Below, in pieces: positions 11,740-25,900 of a DNA stretch of 64,000 nucleotides. A model generated the notes under the pieces. The model had not been told where the DNA came from, made no database searches, and saw only the letters and a list, made by a program, of their open reading frames with translations. The stretch's first letter is position 1; the number at the start of each line of letters is the position of its first letter. This DNA is from Aulostomus chinensis (taxonomy: Eukaryota; Chordata; Actinopteri; Syngnathiformes; Aulostomidae): NCBI GenBank assembly GCA_037954235.1, contig JBBMOA010000016.1, positions 26,838,383 to 26,902,382 on the forward strand, written 5' to 3'. A program made the position numbers and the translations under genes.

Positions 11740-13379
11740 CGAGGCAAGGCAGTTTTCTTTGTAGCCTGTTTTCCCCACCAGTTTGTCTCCAGGCTTCATG
11801 GCATCATAACAACATCCTCTGCCCTCTGAGCCTCACATCGACTGAGGAGAAACTCCATAGAAAACCTTTAACAGGGAAAAATGGGAGAAACCTCAGGGTG
11901 AGGAGGGGAGGAGGATCCCTCACCAGGAGGGACAGACGTGCAGTAGATGTTGGTACAGAGAAGAAAACAGTTTATAACACAGAATGGAGGAAACATGGAA
12001 ATGTTAATAACAGTTGAAGAAGGAAGCTTCTGGAAGGGGAGGCAGGGAGAGCAAGCCAGCTTGATGGGGGACTGGATGGTAGACTGGTTCATGGGAGGGG
12101 AGGCAGGGAGAGCAAGCCAGCTTGATGGGGGACTGGATGGTAGACTGGTTCATGGGATGGGAGGCAGGGAGAGCGAGCCAGCTTGATGGGGGACTGGATG
12201 GTAGACTGGTTCATGGGAGGGGAGGCAGGGAGAGCAAGCCAGCTTGATGGGGGACTGGATGGTAGACTGGTTCATGGGAGGGGAGGCAGGGAGAGCAAGC
12301 CAGCTTGATGGGGGACTGGATGGTAGACTGGTTCATGGAAGGGGAGGCAGGGAGAGCGAGCCAGCTTGATGGGGGACTGGATGGTAGACTGGTTCATGGG
12401 AGGGGAGGCAGGGAGAGCAAGCCAGCTTGATGGGGGACTGGATGGTAGACTGGTTCATGGGAGGGGAGGCAGGGAGAGCAAGCCAGCTTGATGGGGGACT
12501 GGATGGTAGACTGGTTCATGGAAGGGGAGGCAGGGAGAGCGAGCCAGCTTGATGGGGGACTGGATGGTAGACTGGTTCATGGAAGGGGAGGCAGGGAGAG
12601 CAAGCCAGCTTGATGGGGGACTGGATGATAGACTGGTTCATCAGAGTGTCTGCCTCTCTGACCCATGGAGAGATGCTGGTTCCACAGTAGAGGAACCGGT
12701 ACCTGAAGGCTCTACCTCCCAGTCTGTTTTAGAGATACTGGGAGTCACTAACAGAACTGCATTCTGGGAGCGGAGTGCTCTGGTGGGACAGGAGGGACTA
12801 ATGAGCTCTTTCAGAGAGGATGGAGCTTTATCATTGAGAGCCTTATAAGTCAGCAGAAGGATTTTGAAGTGGATTCTAGATCCTACAGGAAGGAGAGAAG
12901 CTAAAGTGGAGAGATGTGTTCTCTCTTCTTAACTCCTGTCAGAACCCTGGCTGCAGCGTTCTGGACCAGCTGGAGACTCTTTAGAGAGTTGTTGGGACAT
13001 CCTGACAGGAGAGAGTTGCAGTGGTCCAGCCTAGAAGTGATAAATGCATGCACCAGTTTCTCAGCATCACTCTGGGAAAGGATGTTCCTAATCTTAGCGA
13101 TACTGCAGGTGGAAGAAGGCGGTCCTGGTCACATGATTTATGTGGGAGCTGAAGGAAAGGTCCTGGTCAAAAATGACTCCAAGGTTCCTTGCAGTTGTCC
13201 TCAGGGTCAGGGTGATGCCATCTAGAGTAGTGATCTGGTTAGAGAGGTGTCCCTGAGGGGTTCAGGTCCAAACATGATGACCTCAGTTTGATCTGAATTT
13301 AGCAGTAAGAAGTTAGAGGACATCCAGGATTTCATGTCTTTCAGGCAGTCTAGCAGATTAGTAAACTGGCTTGTGTCTA
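11740..13379 (-). mobile_element. L2/CR1-like LINE fragment, copy B
   Basis: Same element and orientation as copy A at 2541-4503, with about 90% identity by eye in the shared parts. It ends at about 13379 before the YADD box. It lacks the segment equivalent to 3347-3690 of copy A: the minisatellite joins directly to CAGAGTGTCTGCCTCTCTGA at 12641. No intact reverse transcriptase frame remains. Confidence 0.8.
12035..12641. repeat. 61-bp minisatellite inside LINE copy B
   Basis: About 10 copies of the same 61-bp unit as at 2845-3346, with GAGCGAGCCAGC variants in three units and GGATGATAG in the last. Confidence 0.95.
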
Positions 13380-16288
13380 CCGAACTGTAGTTACTGCCCC
13401 TCTGGATGAAAGAGTCCCAGGCTGATCTAAAGCCATTAACATCTACCTCAGAAAATAAATCTCTGTTGTGTTCAGGAGGTCAAATCCAAAGCCAGCAGAC
13501 CGGCGACACTGACAGCGGTGGCCTCAGTCACTCGGTCTGCTGATGGCCCAGCTCGGCCCAAGACTTGCAGGAGTCACTGGCACATGACAGCAGTTTTTGA
13601 CATGTGAGCAAATGTTCCCTCTTTTGGGCTCCACTGAGCAGAGACTCTGCAGGGTTTTGTCACACTGCCATGGCCCACGATGAATGTTGGTCGTCTCTCA
13701 TTCAGGCAAATGTACAGGCCTGTGATCAGATCAGGCTGCAGGGCAGGGAGACTCAAGCTCTTGACAGGGAGCGTCTCAGACGTGCAGCTTGTCAGTTCCA
13801 CACTTTATCGTCTTGTAACTTGACTGTCCACTGGTATTTAATGTATGATCCCTAAGAACTTTGCAGGACTGAGGCCACAGTTCCATCTGTCAAAGGGAAA
13901 GCTGAAATGTAAGAGACCACACTTTGGACCATTGTGATGGGTGCGGCGCTTCCTTAAAGCCTTTTGTATGTCAGTACAAACACGTCATTCTTTTCTGGTG
14001 AGATCAGTGGAGGGAGTGCACCATGATGACCTCACACGGACGGGGAATGTGCCTGTCACCAATATATCATTTTGCTTTGAGAATGTGTGCTCACTGACTC
14101 TTGGTGCAGAAGGCTGATTCATTCAAGGGAAGAAGCTAAGGCCTAAAAACACACAATATCACATTCCAGGACAATAAAATTGAGAAAGAACATGGCAACA
14201 TAAATTTACTCCAAAGACAATTTATGATGTTTTGTTCCAGGAGAAAGTCTTCGCTGCCGCGTGCAGGAACACTAAAGCTCACCCTGACAGGATGGAGTCA
14301 GCCTTGCCAGTTCATACCTATCTTTGGGGCATAAACAATGCACTAACACACACAAACTGGCAGCTTATCTCGGTATGAGAATGGCAGGTACAGCTCAATA
14401 AATCAGCTTCAGCCCTGTTTTCTTTAGTTTTTAACATCAGGGGTGTGATAGGAAACCTGGATGTCGCACAACTTCAAAACACTATTTCATCTGACCTTGC
14501 TGGGGCTGGCGAGCGGCTGTAAGCTGCCTTGGTATCATTAAGCTCCCGATCCATAAAGTCAGATATCAAACCAAATATAGGAGGGGAGAGGGGGCCGTGA
14601 GGAGCGGCCCTCAGCTGTCTGGGGGAGCGGTGAAAGCTTATCTGTGGATGTGTATGTCACAGTAGCAGTGGAAGGTGAGGTGTCAAATATATTTCTGGTG
14701 CTGCCATCGCTGTGGTGGCCCTGCCTTCATATCCAGCCGATGATCTTCAGTCAATGTCACTTCACTTCCTCTCACACTGCATTCATGTCTGCTCGACTCT
14801 GCAGCTCTGACAAGGTCCCCCGACTGCACTTCTATCATTTCCGTTTCACAAACAACGGGGCCACTGGCGTTTACACTGTAGCTACATTTGTGCTCTGAAA
14901 GGATGGGATTTTTTTAAACAATTTTAGCGAGTTTAGCTGCTGTTAAATGAATCCTCTGAAATCCACGGTTTCTCAACTCCCTAGTAGCAAAATGATGCAC
15001 ATGAGGATTACTCAAGAAAGATAAGACGTTTTTTGCATTTCATTTCATGTATTTATTACGCAGAAAATTTGTTCAATGAAACATTAGGGTTACACATTAA
15101 AATTGGCCTTGGATGCAGGTTTGACCTTTCATCAGATAGTGTTTAAAATGTGCATTAGAAGAAGTGTCTGATGTGAGATGGGATCTGATTTCAGATTTTA
15201 GTTTTCCAGCTTAGCAAATGTGTTCCTTGTCTATGAAGGAGAGCAGCAGGTACTGGAGGAAGGTGGCTCTTTAGGATGGGAAAGTAAGATGTAACGGTTA
15301 GGTATTGAATAGTCTTGCTACGGTTCAGTTTTCCCCTGTGGGGTGGGTGATCTGATCCCACCAGACAGAATTTTTGTTTGAGCTTCTTATGAATGCGATT
15401 CCAGGTGGTGAGGTGAGAAAGAAGCAATATCAAGATACTTGCAGGTATCCAGATGACGACGATCAGAAGACAGGTGAGTGTTCACGACATCAAGTGTTTG
15501 GATCAGACAGAAAAATTACAGTTTCATTGGCATACAGAAGACAACTGGAATAGTTACACACATTAGGAAGAAAGACTAAAGGGCCCAGACCGTTGCCTTG
15601 TGGAACTCCGATATTAAAAGGCAATATGGGGAGATGTTATACGTCCACTTGTAACCACTTGGTACCTGTGAGATGAATATGAGGAGAGCATCGCAGCTAC
15701 AGAAAAGTTTTCCCTGATGTTGGTTGCTGCTTTTTGCAATTTGAAGTACAGAAGTAAAATAACACACAAAAGCAGAAGTCACTCAGAGAGCACATACCTC
15801 CACCCAGCTGAACTATGACTGCAGTTCAGCTGCAGGTGTCTCCATCAAAGACCTGACAAGGTGAAGTCCAGTTACTACAGTTTCCTATTATATGGTCAAA
15901 CATCACACATGGCCGCCCCTCACCACGGCACTCTCTCAGTTTTCACAATGACCTCCATCACCAAGTTCTGACAAGATGATTGGGTCGACCCACTGGAAGG
16001 ACATCAAGGTGTAAAAAACATATTATTTCCTGCCACCAGGTGGCGCGATCCCAAACCTGCCCCAAAGATAGTGTTCATGGCCCAACCTGCACCCCCCCCA
16101 CCTGGTTGGGGGAACATCCACCTGATGGTTGAAAACTCTGCAGCCTCCTTAGTGAAGGAAATTACAATCCCACAGCAACCAGCTGCTGCCAGGGGACTGA
16201 TGAAGACGGCAGGTCTCTGCAGCTGCCAGTCGTCGTTACGCAGTCGTGTCAGAGATGCGAGCACGGCACCACTGCTGTCCTGAGACTG
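13380..16288. other. 3' flank of wdr27
   Basis: No exon, RNA gene or repeat family was recognised. The part nearest 16288 probably includes the wdr27 3' UTR, whose end is not known. Confidence 0.4.
15052..15057 (-). terminator. Possible wdr27 polyadenylation signal
   Basis: First AATAAA on the minus strand after the wdr27 stop codon, about 1.23 kb downstream. I saw no nearer AATAAA or ATTAAA. This is inferred from the hexamer only. Confidence 0.3.
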
Positions 16289-16348
16289 TCAGACCCCACT
16301 GGTGGACTGGAAGAGTCCCAGCTTCCCGTCCAGAGTCCCAGTCAAAAG
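16289..16348 (-). CDS. wdr27: wdr27 terminal coding exon 24
   Basis: 20 codons including stop: LLTGTLDGKLGLFQSTSGV, then TGA. It matches the WDR27 C-terminus (QLATATLDGKLQLF) and follows a strong acceptor (CTCTTTCTCTCATAG). It is 15,418 nt from exon 23 but joins in phase 0 and closes the last WD blade. I saw no better terminal exon between them. Confidence 0.88.
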   Translation of the reverse strand, partial: LLTGTLDGKLGLFQSTSGV

Positions 16349-19300
16349 CTATGAGAGAAAGAGAAAATAAGATCCAGTTTTTATTTTATGGATCATAAAG
16401 TCACGCATCAATCTCTTTTTTACTATCTAGAGGACCAAGTTGCATAACAGCACACCTGCTCCCTGAAAAACAAGTATCACAGAGGTCACGATCATCACGT
16501 GTTTTCCATTTAGATTCTTGATTTTCCATACCTGCCATTTAGCAGCCTCGCCTGAACCTGGTTACATAAGCTTGTTTAATCAGAAGTGGGGCTGGAGGCC
16601 ACTGCCCAAGCTGGTCACTGTGCGTCCACCATTTATGGATCAAAAAGGCATCCACACATCAATAAACCCACGCCCAACTCAACCACACGTAAACACACAC
16701 ACACCACCTCTTTGCTGTATTTATTAGCGAGGGATGAGCTAACGCTTCCTTCCATTGGCCAGAGGAGCAGAGGAGAGCGAGCGAGGATGACCTCATCACT
16801 CAACAGCTGCTCACAACACATATTCCTCGCGTCTGAGAAGGCAGCATCCATGCGTTTATCAACCCCAATTCATGACACTTGTTTACAACTGCTCCTCTTC
16901 ATCTTCCAGCACACGTGATGTGGAGGACATCATCTGGGAAACCAAAATGATGGGATGTATAAAAGGCGATAGGGTCGGTCAGTGCTACACGCTACGTTAA
17001 ATATGTGAAGACGGTTTATTTCTGTGTTGTGTCTCAGTCACGGCAGTCTTGGCCTGTGTGTGGTTGAAGCCATCATGAGATGAGGAGTCACTGGCTCCAT
17101 GTCCACTTCGACTCCATGATCTTTGTGTCGGATCAGGTGATTGGAGGAGGTGGCGGTGGTGGCGTCTCCAGTGACATCACAGCTGAGTTTACAAGCAAAA
17201 ACTTCAGACAAAAGTGTGTGTGTGTGTGTGTTTGTGTGTCCATCTGCTACTGGACCAGTGGGATGAAACCTAACCAAAACAGAAAAAGCGATTTCTAAAG
17301 ACATTCATCTCCTAACCACTGACACGTCAAACCTCCATGTGGCACTGCTGTGGTTCCTGTTAAGGGTTAACACGTTGCTGGTAGTCCTGAGGAAGTGGGA
17401 TGTTTGTGGTCTCTTCTCTAGTTATTTGTACACCATCCCACCTTACTGGCCTTACAAGGTCTGCACAATGAAAACCACCCTACAAAATCCCCTCAGCGCT
17501 CTCAGGGGGCTGGGGTGAACGTGCCGACCGCTGGGGAGCAGCAATGTCATTTATAGGGACTTTAAAAATGTCCAGGTGGTTGTAATGAGTATCTTTTAAA
17601 ATATTCTAACTGCAGGAAAATTGGAAAAGAACTATTTGTGATGAAAAACACATTTAGAACAACAATTCTCCAACATTTTTTCCTGCGTCCTAAAGTTGTT
17701 CGATGCTGCAGAAATCAGCTTCCAGATTGGAAGGAAGCTGCCGATGGCTGAGGGCGACGCTGGTGAGCTGCGACTGCAGGAGCTGCTCGGCCACGGCAGG
17801 GACCCCTCTGCCCTCTCTGGAGACACATTGAGGGTTTCCAGGGATGGAATGGAGCATCTCCATGGTTCCCAACTCAAAACACAACAGCACTCTTGATTTT
17901 CAACCAAATAAACAATGTGGTGAAGAAAAGCTGATGGCACCTGCATGTGTTGTTCAGCAACGTCATCTTCCAAAGACCAACTGATTGAGAGACGAGGACA
18001 GCTGGAGAGTTCTGTTTTCTAGCATAGAGCAACCTTTGAGGAGTCTCCTTCCACTATGACCTGCTTCTCAGGCTGCTGTCATTAACAGGGTTAGAGGGCA
18101 GCTCCATTAGCCAATCTGTTCACGAGTGCCATCCAAAGCCAGGAGAACGGCGCTGGCCCAGACATTCAGCTCCAGAGCTCCAGTGGAAATGAACAGATTG
18201 TCAAAAAGGTGCAAACAATTTCAAGAGTCTCACAATCACAACAAACATCTGAAATCTGATGCATTCCACCTCTGCAACCTTCAACCTTTGTTCACTGAGG
18301 CTAACGTGAGCTGAGCTAATGAAGACTGACTGTTCAGGGTCAAAGGTCAGAGTTTGCCATGGACTGATCCACCGTAGGCTCCGAGCAGGGGTCAGACTAG
18401 AACGTCACAGTCACTTATTTGGCTAAAGCTTGAGCTCTTTATGAAGATAAGAAACGACCATCCAGGAGCATCTGATATTTTGTTTTCCACACTGTCATCA
18501 TCTGACGGTAATCTGAGAGTAGGGCTGCAACTAACCACTAGTTTAACAGTCGACTAGTCACCGACCATTGAAACGATTAGTCGACTCATCGGATAATTAT
18601 TAATTTTTTCTTAAATTTAGTATGAAGTTGATTTAATTATGTGGCAAATGATAATAAACAAGAAAGATGGTTCAATGAAAAATCCATCCATAGTCATCTT
18701 CCGCTTATTCCTACACATTAAGGGTCGCGGGGGGGGTGGAGCCTATCCCAGCGTCAATGGGCGAGAGGGGTTCACCCTGGACAGGTCACCAGTCCATCGC
18801 AGGGCCAACACATAGAGACAGACAACCATTCACACTCACATTCATACCTACGGTCAATTTAGAGTCTGGATTAACTTGGTCCCCAATTGATGTCTTTGGA
18901 CTGTGGAGGAAGCTGGAGTACCAGAGAGAACCCAGCAGGAACAGGGAGAACATGGAGACTCACACAGAAAGACCCCGTGCTGCAGCCGGGGCTCCACCCA
19001 CAACCTTCTTGCTGGGGGGCCACAGTGAGGACCACTGCTCCACCGGGCCGCCCGAAAAACACATCTTTTATTGAATTCATTAATTTAAAACACGTTTGTC
19101 AGGCACAGTCTCATCACGCCAGAGCTCTCTTTTATAGCGAAAATCCACTTCTAAAATGTCCAATGTGTCCTAAAAACCGTCCTGCTTGAATGTCACTTGA
19201 GTCTCACAGAGGAGAGTCAGACTCCGTTCCCTTCAGCTGCCCGACGGGCTTCTTTAAAAGTTCCTGCATCACCGCCATGACACCAAGGTCTGCTGTGCAA

Positions 19301-22300
19301 CCTTTGCTAGTAGTCTTTTTATTCCCTGTATCCAGGCTAAAATGCTCCAAACTTTAGAAGTTTTGGTGCGCGTACCTGATGTTGACGCCGCCATTTCTGA
19401 ATGTTCCCGCTCAGAGACAGAGACGCTACTGCGCATGAGCGACTCTCGGCAGAGATGATAATCAAGAGAGACGCCTCACTCTGCTGGAAAAACGCGTGTG
19501 GCAACAACAGTCGACGATGGAATTCATTCATATTGCTATTATCGATTTTTGTCGACAACGTCCACTAACCGTTGCAGCCTATCTGAGAGAAACATGAGGT
19601 GAGCTGCATCTGCTTTTACAACATTCCTGGTTTTAACAATTAGTAAATAAAAGTCTCCATCAAAGTAAGAATTTGGTGCGTCACGTATTTTATGATCTAA
19701 ATTATTGTTGGGCACGCTGGCTCACTACCACAGAAAAAGCCCCACAAATCAATAGTTCAAAGCAGGAATAAAACATGATGAAGAATCCAATGTGGGCTTG
19801 ATTTTCAGCAGTGAACCCTTGAGTCAAATATTGGAATTCTTGGTGATAGAAAAAGTCCGTCTGGTAGGGCTTTGAAGATGAGGAGCGATGCGTTTCCCTC
19901 CCAAAGGATGTCATTCATCACTTGTAGGACAGAGAGAAAACCCGACTGACTGGGACGTTCTGGACGGTACATCGGGAGAAGGGAAGGAGGACATGCATGA
20001 CGGATGGGCGGAGGAGCAGTCTGAGAACAGAACTACCAGTGGAAGATGAGCAGAATCTAGCGTGTGAGGAGTGACAAGACTTGAGCAGACAAATATGGAT
20101 GTAGAGGACACATAGGCTCACACAGGAACACGACCCACTCAGCTGGTCGCGTGGCTGCAGCGCTATCAATCAATCCCACTCAGCTCAATGATGTGGATGA
20201 CAAGCATCTCACCAGGCTCTGAAGACCACATCGGCTCCACCTCAGTCAGGCTCACCGGCACCTGACCCACTAAGGACCAGTCGGTATCTGTCAGTGACAC
20301 CAATAACCTTGACTTTGACTTTGGTCCACATCTCCAGGGACATAGTGAGGCTGCTGTCCCAATCGTTGTGTTTTAGGTCTATTTGAGTGAAACGCGAACA
20401 CAGCTGATTCAAATCAACCAGTTAAATGAGATTGTGCTAATGACCGTGTCAGCATGAGGACACTGAGCCATCAAGCTTGATTTTTGGTTTTGCGTCAGAT
20501 TTAAGCAGACATGTGACCAGCCAAGGTGATCTTCTATCCTGCTGGGTGGTTACAGGGACGTGCAGGTGAGGGCGTACGCCCCTGGAATGGTAAATGGACT
20601 CAATTTTATATCGCGCTTTTCTACCTTCGCGGCACTCCAAGTGCTTGACAGGGTCGTCTCATTCACCCGTTCACTCACACACTGACGGTGAAAGCTGCCA
20701 TGCGAGGCGCCAGCCTCCTCATCAGGAGCAATTATGGGTCCAGTTTCTCGCTCAAGGACACTTGGACATGGTCACCGGGGTCGAGGGTGGAACCAGCGAC
20801 CCTTCGGTTGCTAGACGGCCGTATGTACACGCTAACCTCCAGGGTCGATTGGACATTGGATCACTGATGCTAGGCAAGTGGAGTTTGGAATAACTAAGGA
20901 TGTTACGCAAGCTGAAGATTTCAAGGAAAAGCAACACTGCCTTGACCCTGGGATGGCCGGCGGTCGTCAGACCAACCTGACCAGCTCCTCTGATTCGCTC
21001 TCTGATGGCCTAAAATGAAGCAACACAACTACTTGACAGAAAAAATGTCTCTTATGCTCCTTTGCTGTTTTAGAGGATTGAAATCCATGCAAGATAACGT
21101 CAACATCATGTAATATACAAGAGCAACACACATTTGATTAAGGCCAAAAGAGATATCTGTATCATTATCAATGTTCATCAATAACAAAAATGCTCAGTGT
21201 CAGCTACAGGCCATCTGGCAAGTGTGTCTCCGGGGTCGATCACTGCAGAGCCATTTGAACAAAGCTGGAGCTGCTTGGTGACTTTCCAAGTGAAAAAGTG
21301 CACCGGCTGGAAGAGAGAGGAAACACTGGGACTGCATTCAGGCTCCTTATTGCATCAGAGGCAAGACAAATCAATTTGTCTGCACAATGTCACTGAAATC
21401 ACTGGACAAACTGAACCAGTAAAAAGCAGATCGCTTGAAAGATTGAAAGTGACACATGTGGAGCGGCGCTGTGAGGACGGTAGTGTGGTGCTGTTGGACG
21501 GGGAGGACACTGACTTCCATTCCTGAGAGGGTTTGATGTTTGCACCTGGACCCAAACTCTGTTTCCTGACTTCCTGCTCACTGCGGCCCCAGCTGTGTTG
21601 AACAGCAGCCATGTGATTTGTGCGAAGCTGTCTCAGCCCAGTCTGACTCTCACTCTGATGTGACATTCTGGAGCCGGCAGCAGAGTCCACCTCTGTGTTT
21701 GCTGTCTGGCCACCAGGAAGACAGCGTTTTGCTCTCCGGGGTCAAGAAAAGGAGAGAAAAATGCTCCAAAAAGGACTTTGCAATTTTCTCACATGCCAAA
21801 TGGCCACAAATAAAAGGATACAGTAAAAGAGCCTCGAGGGACGCCAGCTGCCTGCACGGATGATAAACGCTGACACATGGAGATGAGACAGCCAATGGCT
21901 CGATTCACTCACTGCTCTCCTCTCTGGGGTGGACAGTCATACATGCTCAGCTGCAGAGACCCCGGCCGGTGTTAGCCAGCCGCCCGGGCCTGCACCGGGT
22001 CAAAGACCTTCATCAACTGACATGGAAGCTAATAGTTCTCATTGTGGGTTGTGCATCCTCACATCCACTTCAAAAAACACAGGCTTGCCTCTAAAAGCTG
22101 ACGGGACAAGTCGGAGGGTTGCGGGTCGCAAAGTGACTTATTATAGTTTACTGTCATCAGTTTTCGAAAGAAATGTGTTTTCAAACACATCTGCTTCTTC
22201 TTAAAGATTGTAGACACTTCAGAAGTCCCCACAAAGACAAGAACTCTTGGTTCAGCTGGTCATGTGACGGTTCTGGCTGTAACGTTCCAGTCAGCGGTGA

Positions 22301-22878
22301 TAACGTAGAACAACTGTGGTGTTCCAGGAGAAACACACTCTCTGAGCCTTTGTTGTTGCTAGTCTGGTGGAAACGGGGACGTTTTCCCTGCAGACTCAAG
22401 CCTCACCAACACTGACAATGATGGTGGCTTTGGATGAACACAATGTTTTCATCATATGAGTTTTTGAGGGGGGAAAGAAAGCAGATGCACACCTGCAGTG
22501 CAGCAGGATGACGGGCAGCGTTCATTCCACAGTCGCTCTACGCGTCCATCGTAGGCTCGCCCATTCAGTTCCCATCCTGCTTTCGTTTGGTTGACTGGTA
22601 AAGTACATTTCAGTCTTGTTAACTCTGAGTCGAGTTTTAGCTGATAAAAGGAAACTTTGATTTCCCTGGACGGAGCCTTCATGTGTATTTTTGGCGGCTG
22701 AGATTAACTACAACACTCGTTCATTTTTGCAACACGAGTCCCTTTGATCGTTTAAGTCAACATGGAAAAGGATCGTCACCAAAGATCTAGTTTTCATTAA
22801 GAGGCTAAAACGACCTCATCCTTGTTAAGTATTCCCTGAACTCTGTTTGACCAGGAAGGGACAGTTAAGAGTAAAAAG

Positions 22879-22915
<37 letters not shown>

Positions 22916-25900
22916 ATATGGTACAAAGAACACTAACACTGATCGATTGATTATGTGTTTATATTTCTGTTCTCATTTAATGTGACACAGAAACCAGGAC
23001 CAGGAGAACCAGCAGCTTCTAAAAAGGAAACAAAAACCCTGCACTTCTGCTTCTTCTCACAGATCACTTAGTTTAAAGACTCAACACTTAGAAGTACGAC
23101 ATATTCTGTTTGGCCATGAATGCAGCAAACGGAGACGCACTCAGCCTGCTCCCTTATAGTTTAGGAAGCTGACATCTACATACATCATCCTGCTCTTTTC
23201 ACCATGATAAGGTACATGGATGAACATCACTCCAAGAACTTTTAAGCAGCACTGCCCTGACCTCTGACCCAACGAGGATCTTGCTACGGCTGATGTGGAA
23301 CCATCAACAGCTTCGGATGACACGCTGCAGAAACCTGAGAAACCCAAACAGAGCCCAGCCCCATGGGGTGGGTTTCCCTCATCTGACCCAGTAACCTGTT
23401 TCCCTCCTCTGACGGCCGGTTGGCCTCCAGCTCCTACTGTTTTCTTTGCTTTACCTGCGATACTCAAGCTCTTAAATTCCAAAACTCATTGGAGGGAGTA
23501 GCTGCAGCCGTGCCTCAGTTTGGGCCGATGCACCAGAGCTGAGTTCAGCTCACCAAAAAGAGTCGACAAAGAGAAGACGATAGTGTGTCACTGCAGCAGA
23601 AAAAATATTGCCTCTGTTCCAAAAATGAAATAACTTCAACCAAATATATTCGCTTGACTACGTTTATGGTCACACATTTAGGCTCAACACAGGGAAGCTT
23701 GTAAAACTTTACGGAGGTATGAAAGGAAATCCCACCAGTTTACAAGACAGCAGAGTGAAGAGAGTGAAAGGCAGAGGAACGCAGACCAACACGCTGGAGG
23801 AGGAGAAGTGTGGAGGTAGATCTGCCGCCTTGATGCTCTTTTAAATATTAGGGTGGAAAATATGAGTGGAAAATGAGTGGAAAATATGCACTGCATTATC
23901 TGTCTGAGTCGAGCATCGGACGCTTCCCACAGCAGTAAATATGGAGGACATCTGGCACTGAGACGAGCCTACGCTGCCAGGCCGGCGCACTTTCACTGGA
24001 ACTCTGTTTCTAAAGTCTTGTAAAGGACTAAACAGCAAATTTATCATTATCGGGTCACGTGGCCTTCATCCCCGCTGACACTGACCAGCCATTTTCCACA
24101 ACTGCTTGAACATCTCAAATTTATTGTATCTGCATGTCTTTCCTTCTGGCCATACGCACACCAAACCTAAAGATTTAGATGTACGCAGCCGTTACAGACA
24201 GATATTAAATCAAGCAAATGATGATTAACAAGAAGCAGCTTCACAAGGCTGAGCCAGACGCTCCACATAGCGGCACAAGATTAACCCTCTGAAGGCGTTC
24301 TCTGGTTCCTGAGTGTTCTTCCTGTATAAATACAGTTGAGCTCACTGAGATTAGAAACAGTGCTCCTGTAACTGATCGGGGACGTCGAAGTCTGAGTCAA
24401 AGGTGTACGATTTGGAATTCTATTGAACTCCACAGCATCTTGGAATCATTAGATATGTGTGACTGTCCCAAATACCAGGATGTTGGGTGACACACTTGTT
24501 GCCTGGAACGTCAGCCAGGGAGGCGTCAGATCTGTGTGGAACCACGGGACCATCGAGAGCATTCAGGGGCCCCGTTCAAAAAGTACAGCTGCAGCTTGAC
24601 TGAACCAAACTCCTCACAGCAACGTTATCAGAGCCTCAGGGTACCCGAGTCACGCGCTCGTGGGTCAACGCTCCACTGGCATATTGGCTCGTCCACATCA
24701 GTGGGATCCTTTGGCTCTGCACACATCAACAGCAAAGCTGCTGCTCTTGTCTGCTGTGACCCAAGATCCGTTAACTAAATCCTCTGAAGCTCTGAGGGTT
24801 TTCGATCTGGTCTAAACTGGATCCCTTGTTGCTGGTCTTGGGTGCTGAATGATTCTGAAAAACTCGAGTATCTCAGAGTGAAGTGCATTATGACGCATCT
24901 TTGTTTCCCTGAAGAGCAGGAGAAACATGCAGGGATGAACACGCTACGCGAGTGTGACGGCACCTCGACCTGTCTGGAGGACGCTGCCTCCTACGGTCGT
25001 GTTCATGACTGCGGGGTTGCTAAAGAGACACTGAGAGGAAAACTGCCGTGCCTCTGGACTGGTCTGCCTCCCTGTGACCGTCTGCTTCACTGCCGATGAG
25101 GACGCATAACGACTTCTTTACTACATTAAAACAAGATTCGAACCTGCAGCTCTTTTTCATTCAATACTGCAAAATTTGGTAAAACCAAAGCTGTAGAACA
25201 CACACGTGCCCCTCTTCTTCATGAAAGAGGCCTCAGAAGAAGAAAGACAAACAAGAATACTACTGAAAGAAATGTTGCAGGCTGGATGGAGGGATGGAGG
25301 GAGGGGAACAGCTCAGTCCAGCTGTGGGTCCTCTACCCTGCTGGACAAACACTGGCCAGGACGGTTTGCTGAAGCTACCCTGGTCACGGCTCTCTGAGCT
25401 CCTCTGGTTCAAACATCTTCTGTGGTCAGAATCACAGAGCCGTCAGAGGAGAGCCGCTGGGAGCCGCTCAGCGGGTGAGACGGCGGCGGCGTGTTCTCAC
25501 GCCTCTGTGTTTAGCTGCAGACCCTCTGGAGCCCTCGGACCCTTTCACACAATTGTGAATTTTATACCTTTAATCTGGTCTTGTCCTAGCAGGTTCCCAG
25601 GGATGAGATGGCCCTGGACACAAATCTGAGAATAAAAGGCAGTCATCCCACAGATGGGGGCCTTGGGTCAGTTAACGCAGGATCAGTTTGATGATCGGCA
25701 TCATTTGTTCAGCACTAATTTAAAAACCTTACCAGATCTGGAAGCAACTTGCAAAACTACCGCAGCAAGGTGACATGTTTATGATGTCCAACAACCAGTG
25801 TATTAGTTACAAGATTAAATCAGGTCTTATTCACCTGGCACCTGCAATGAGGAAAAATCCCACGACAGTACCAGCAACTGTTGGTTTTGTCCGTAGACAC

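Noticed and set aside
2845..12641. Regular direct repeats that might suggest a CRISPR array
   Set aside because: The 61-bp units abut with no unique spacers, and the context is a LINE in a vertebrate genome.
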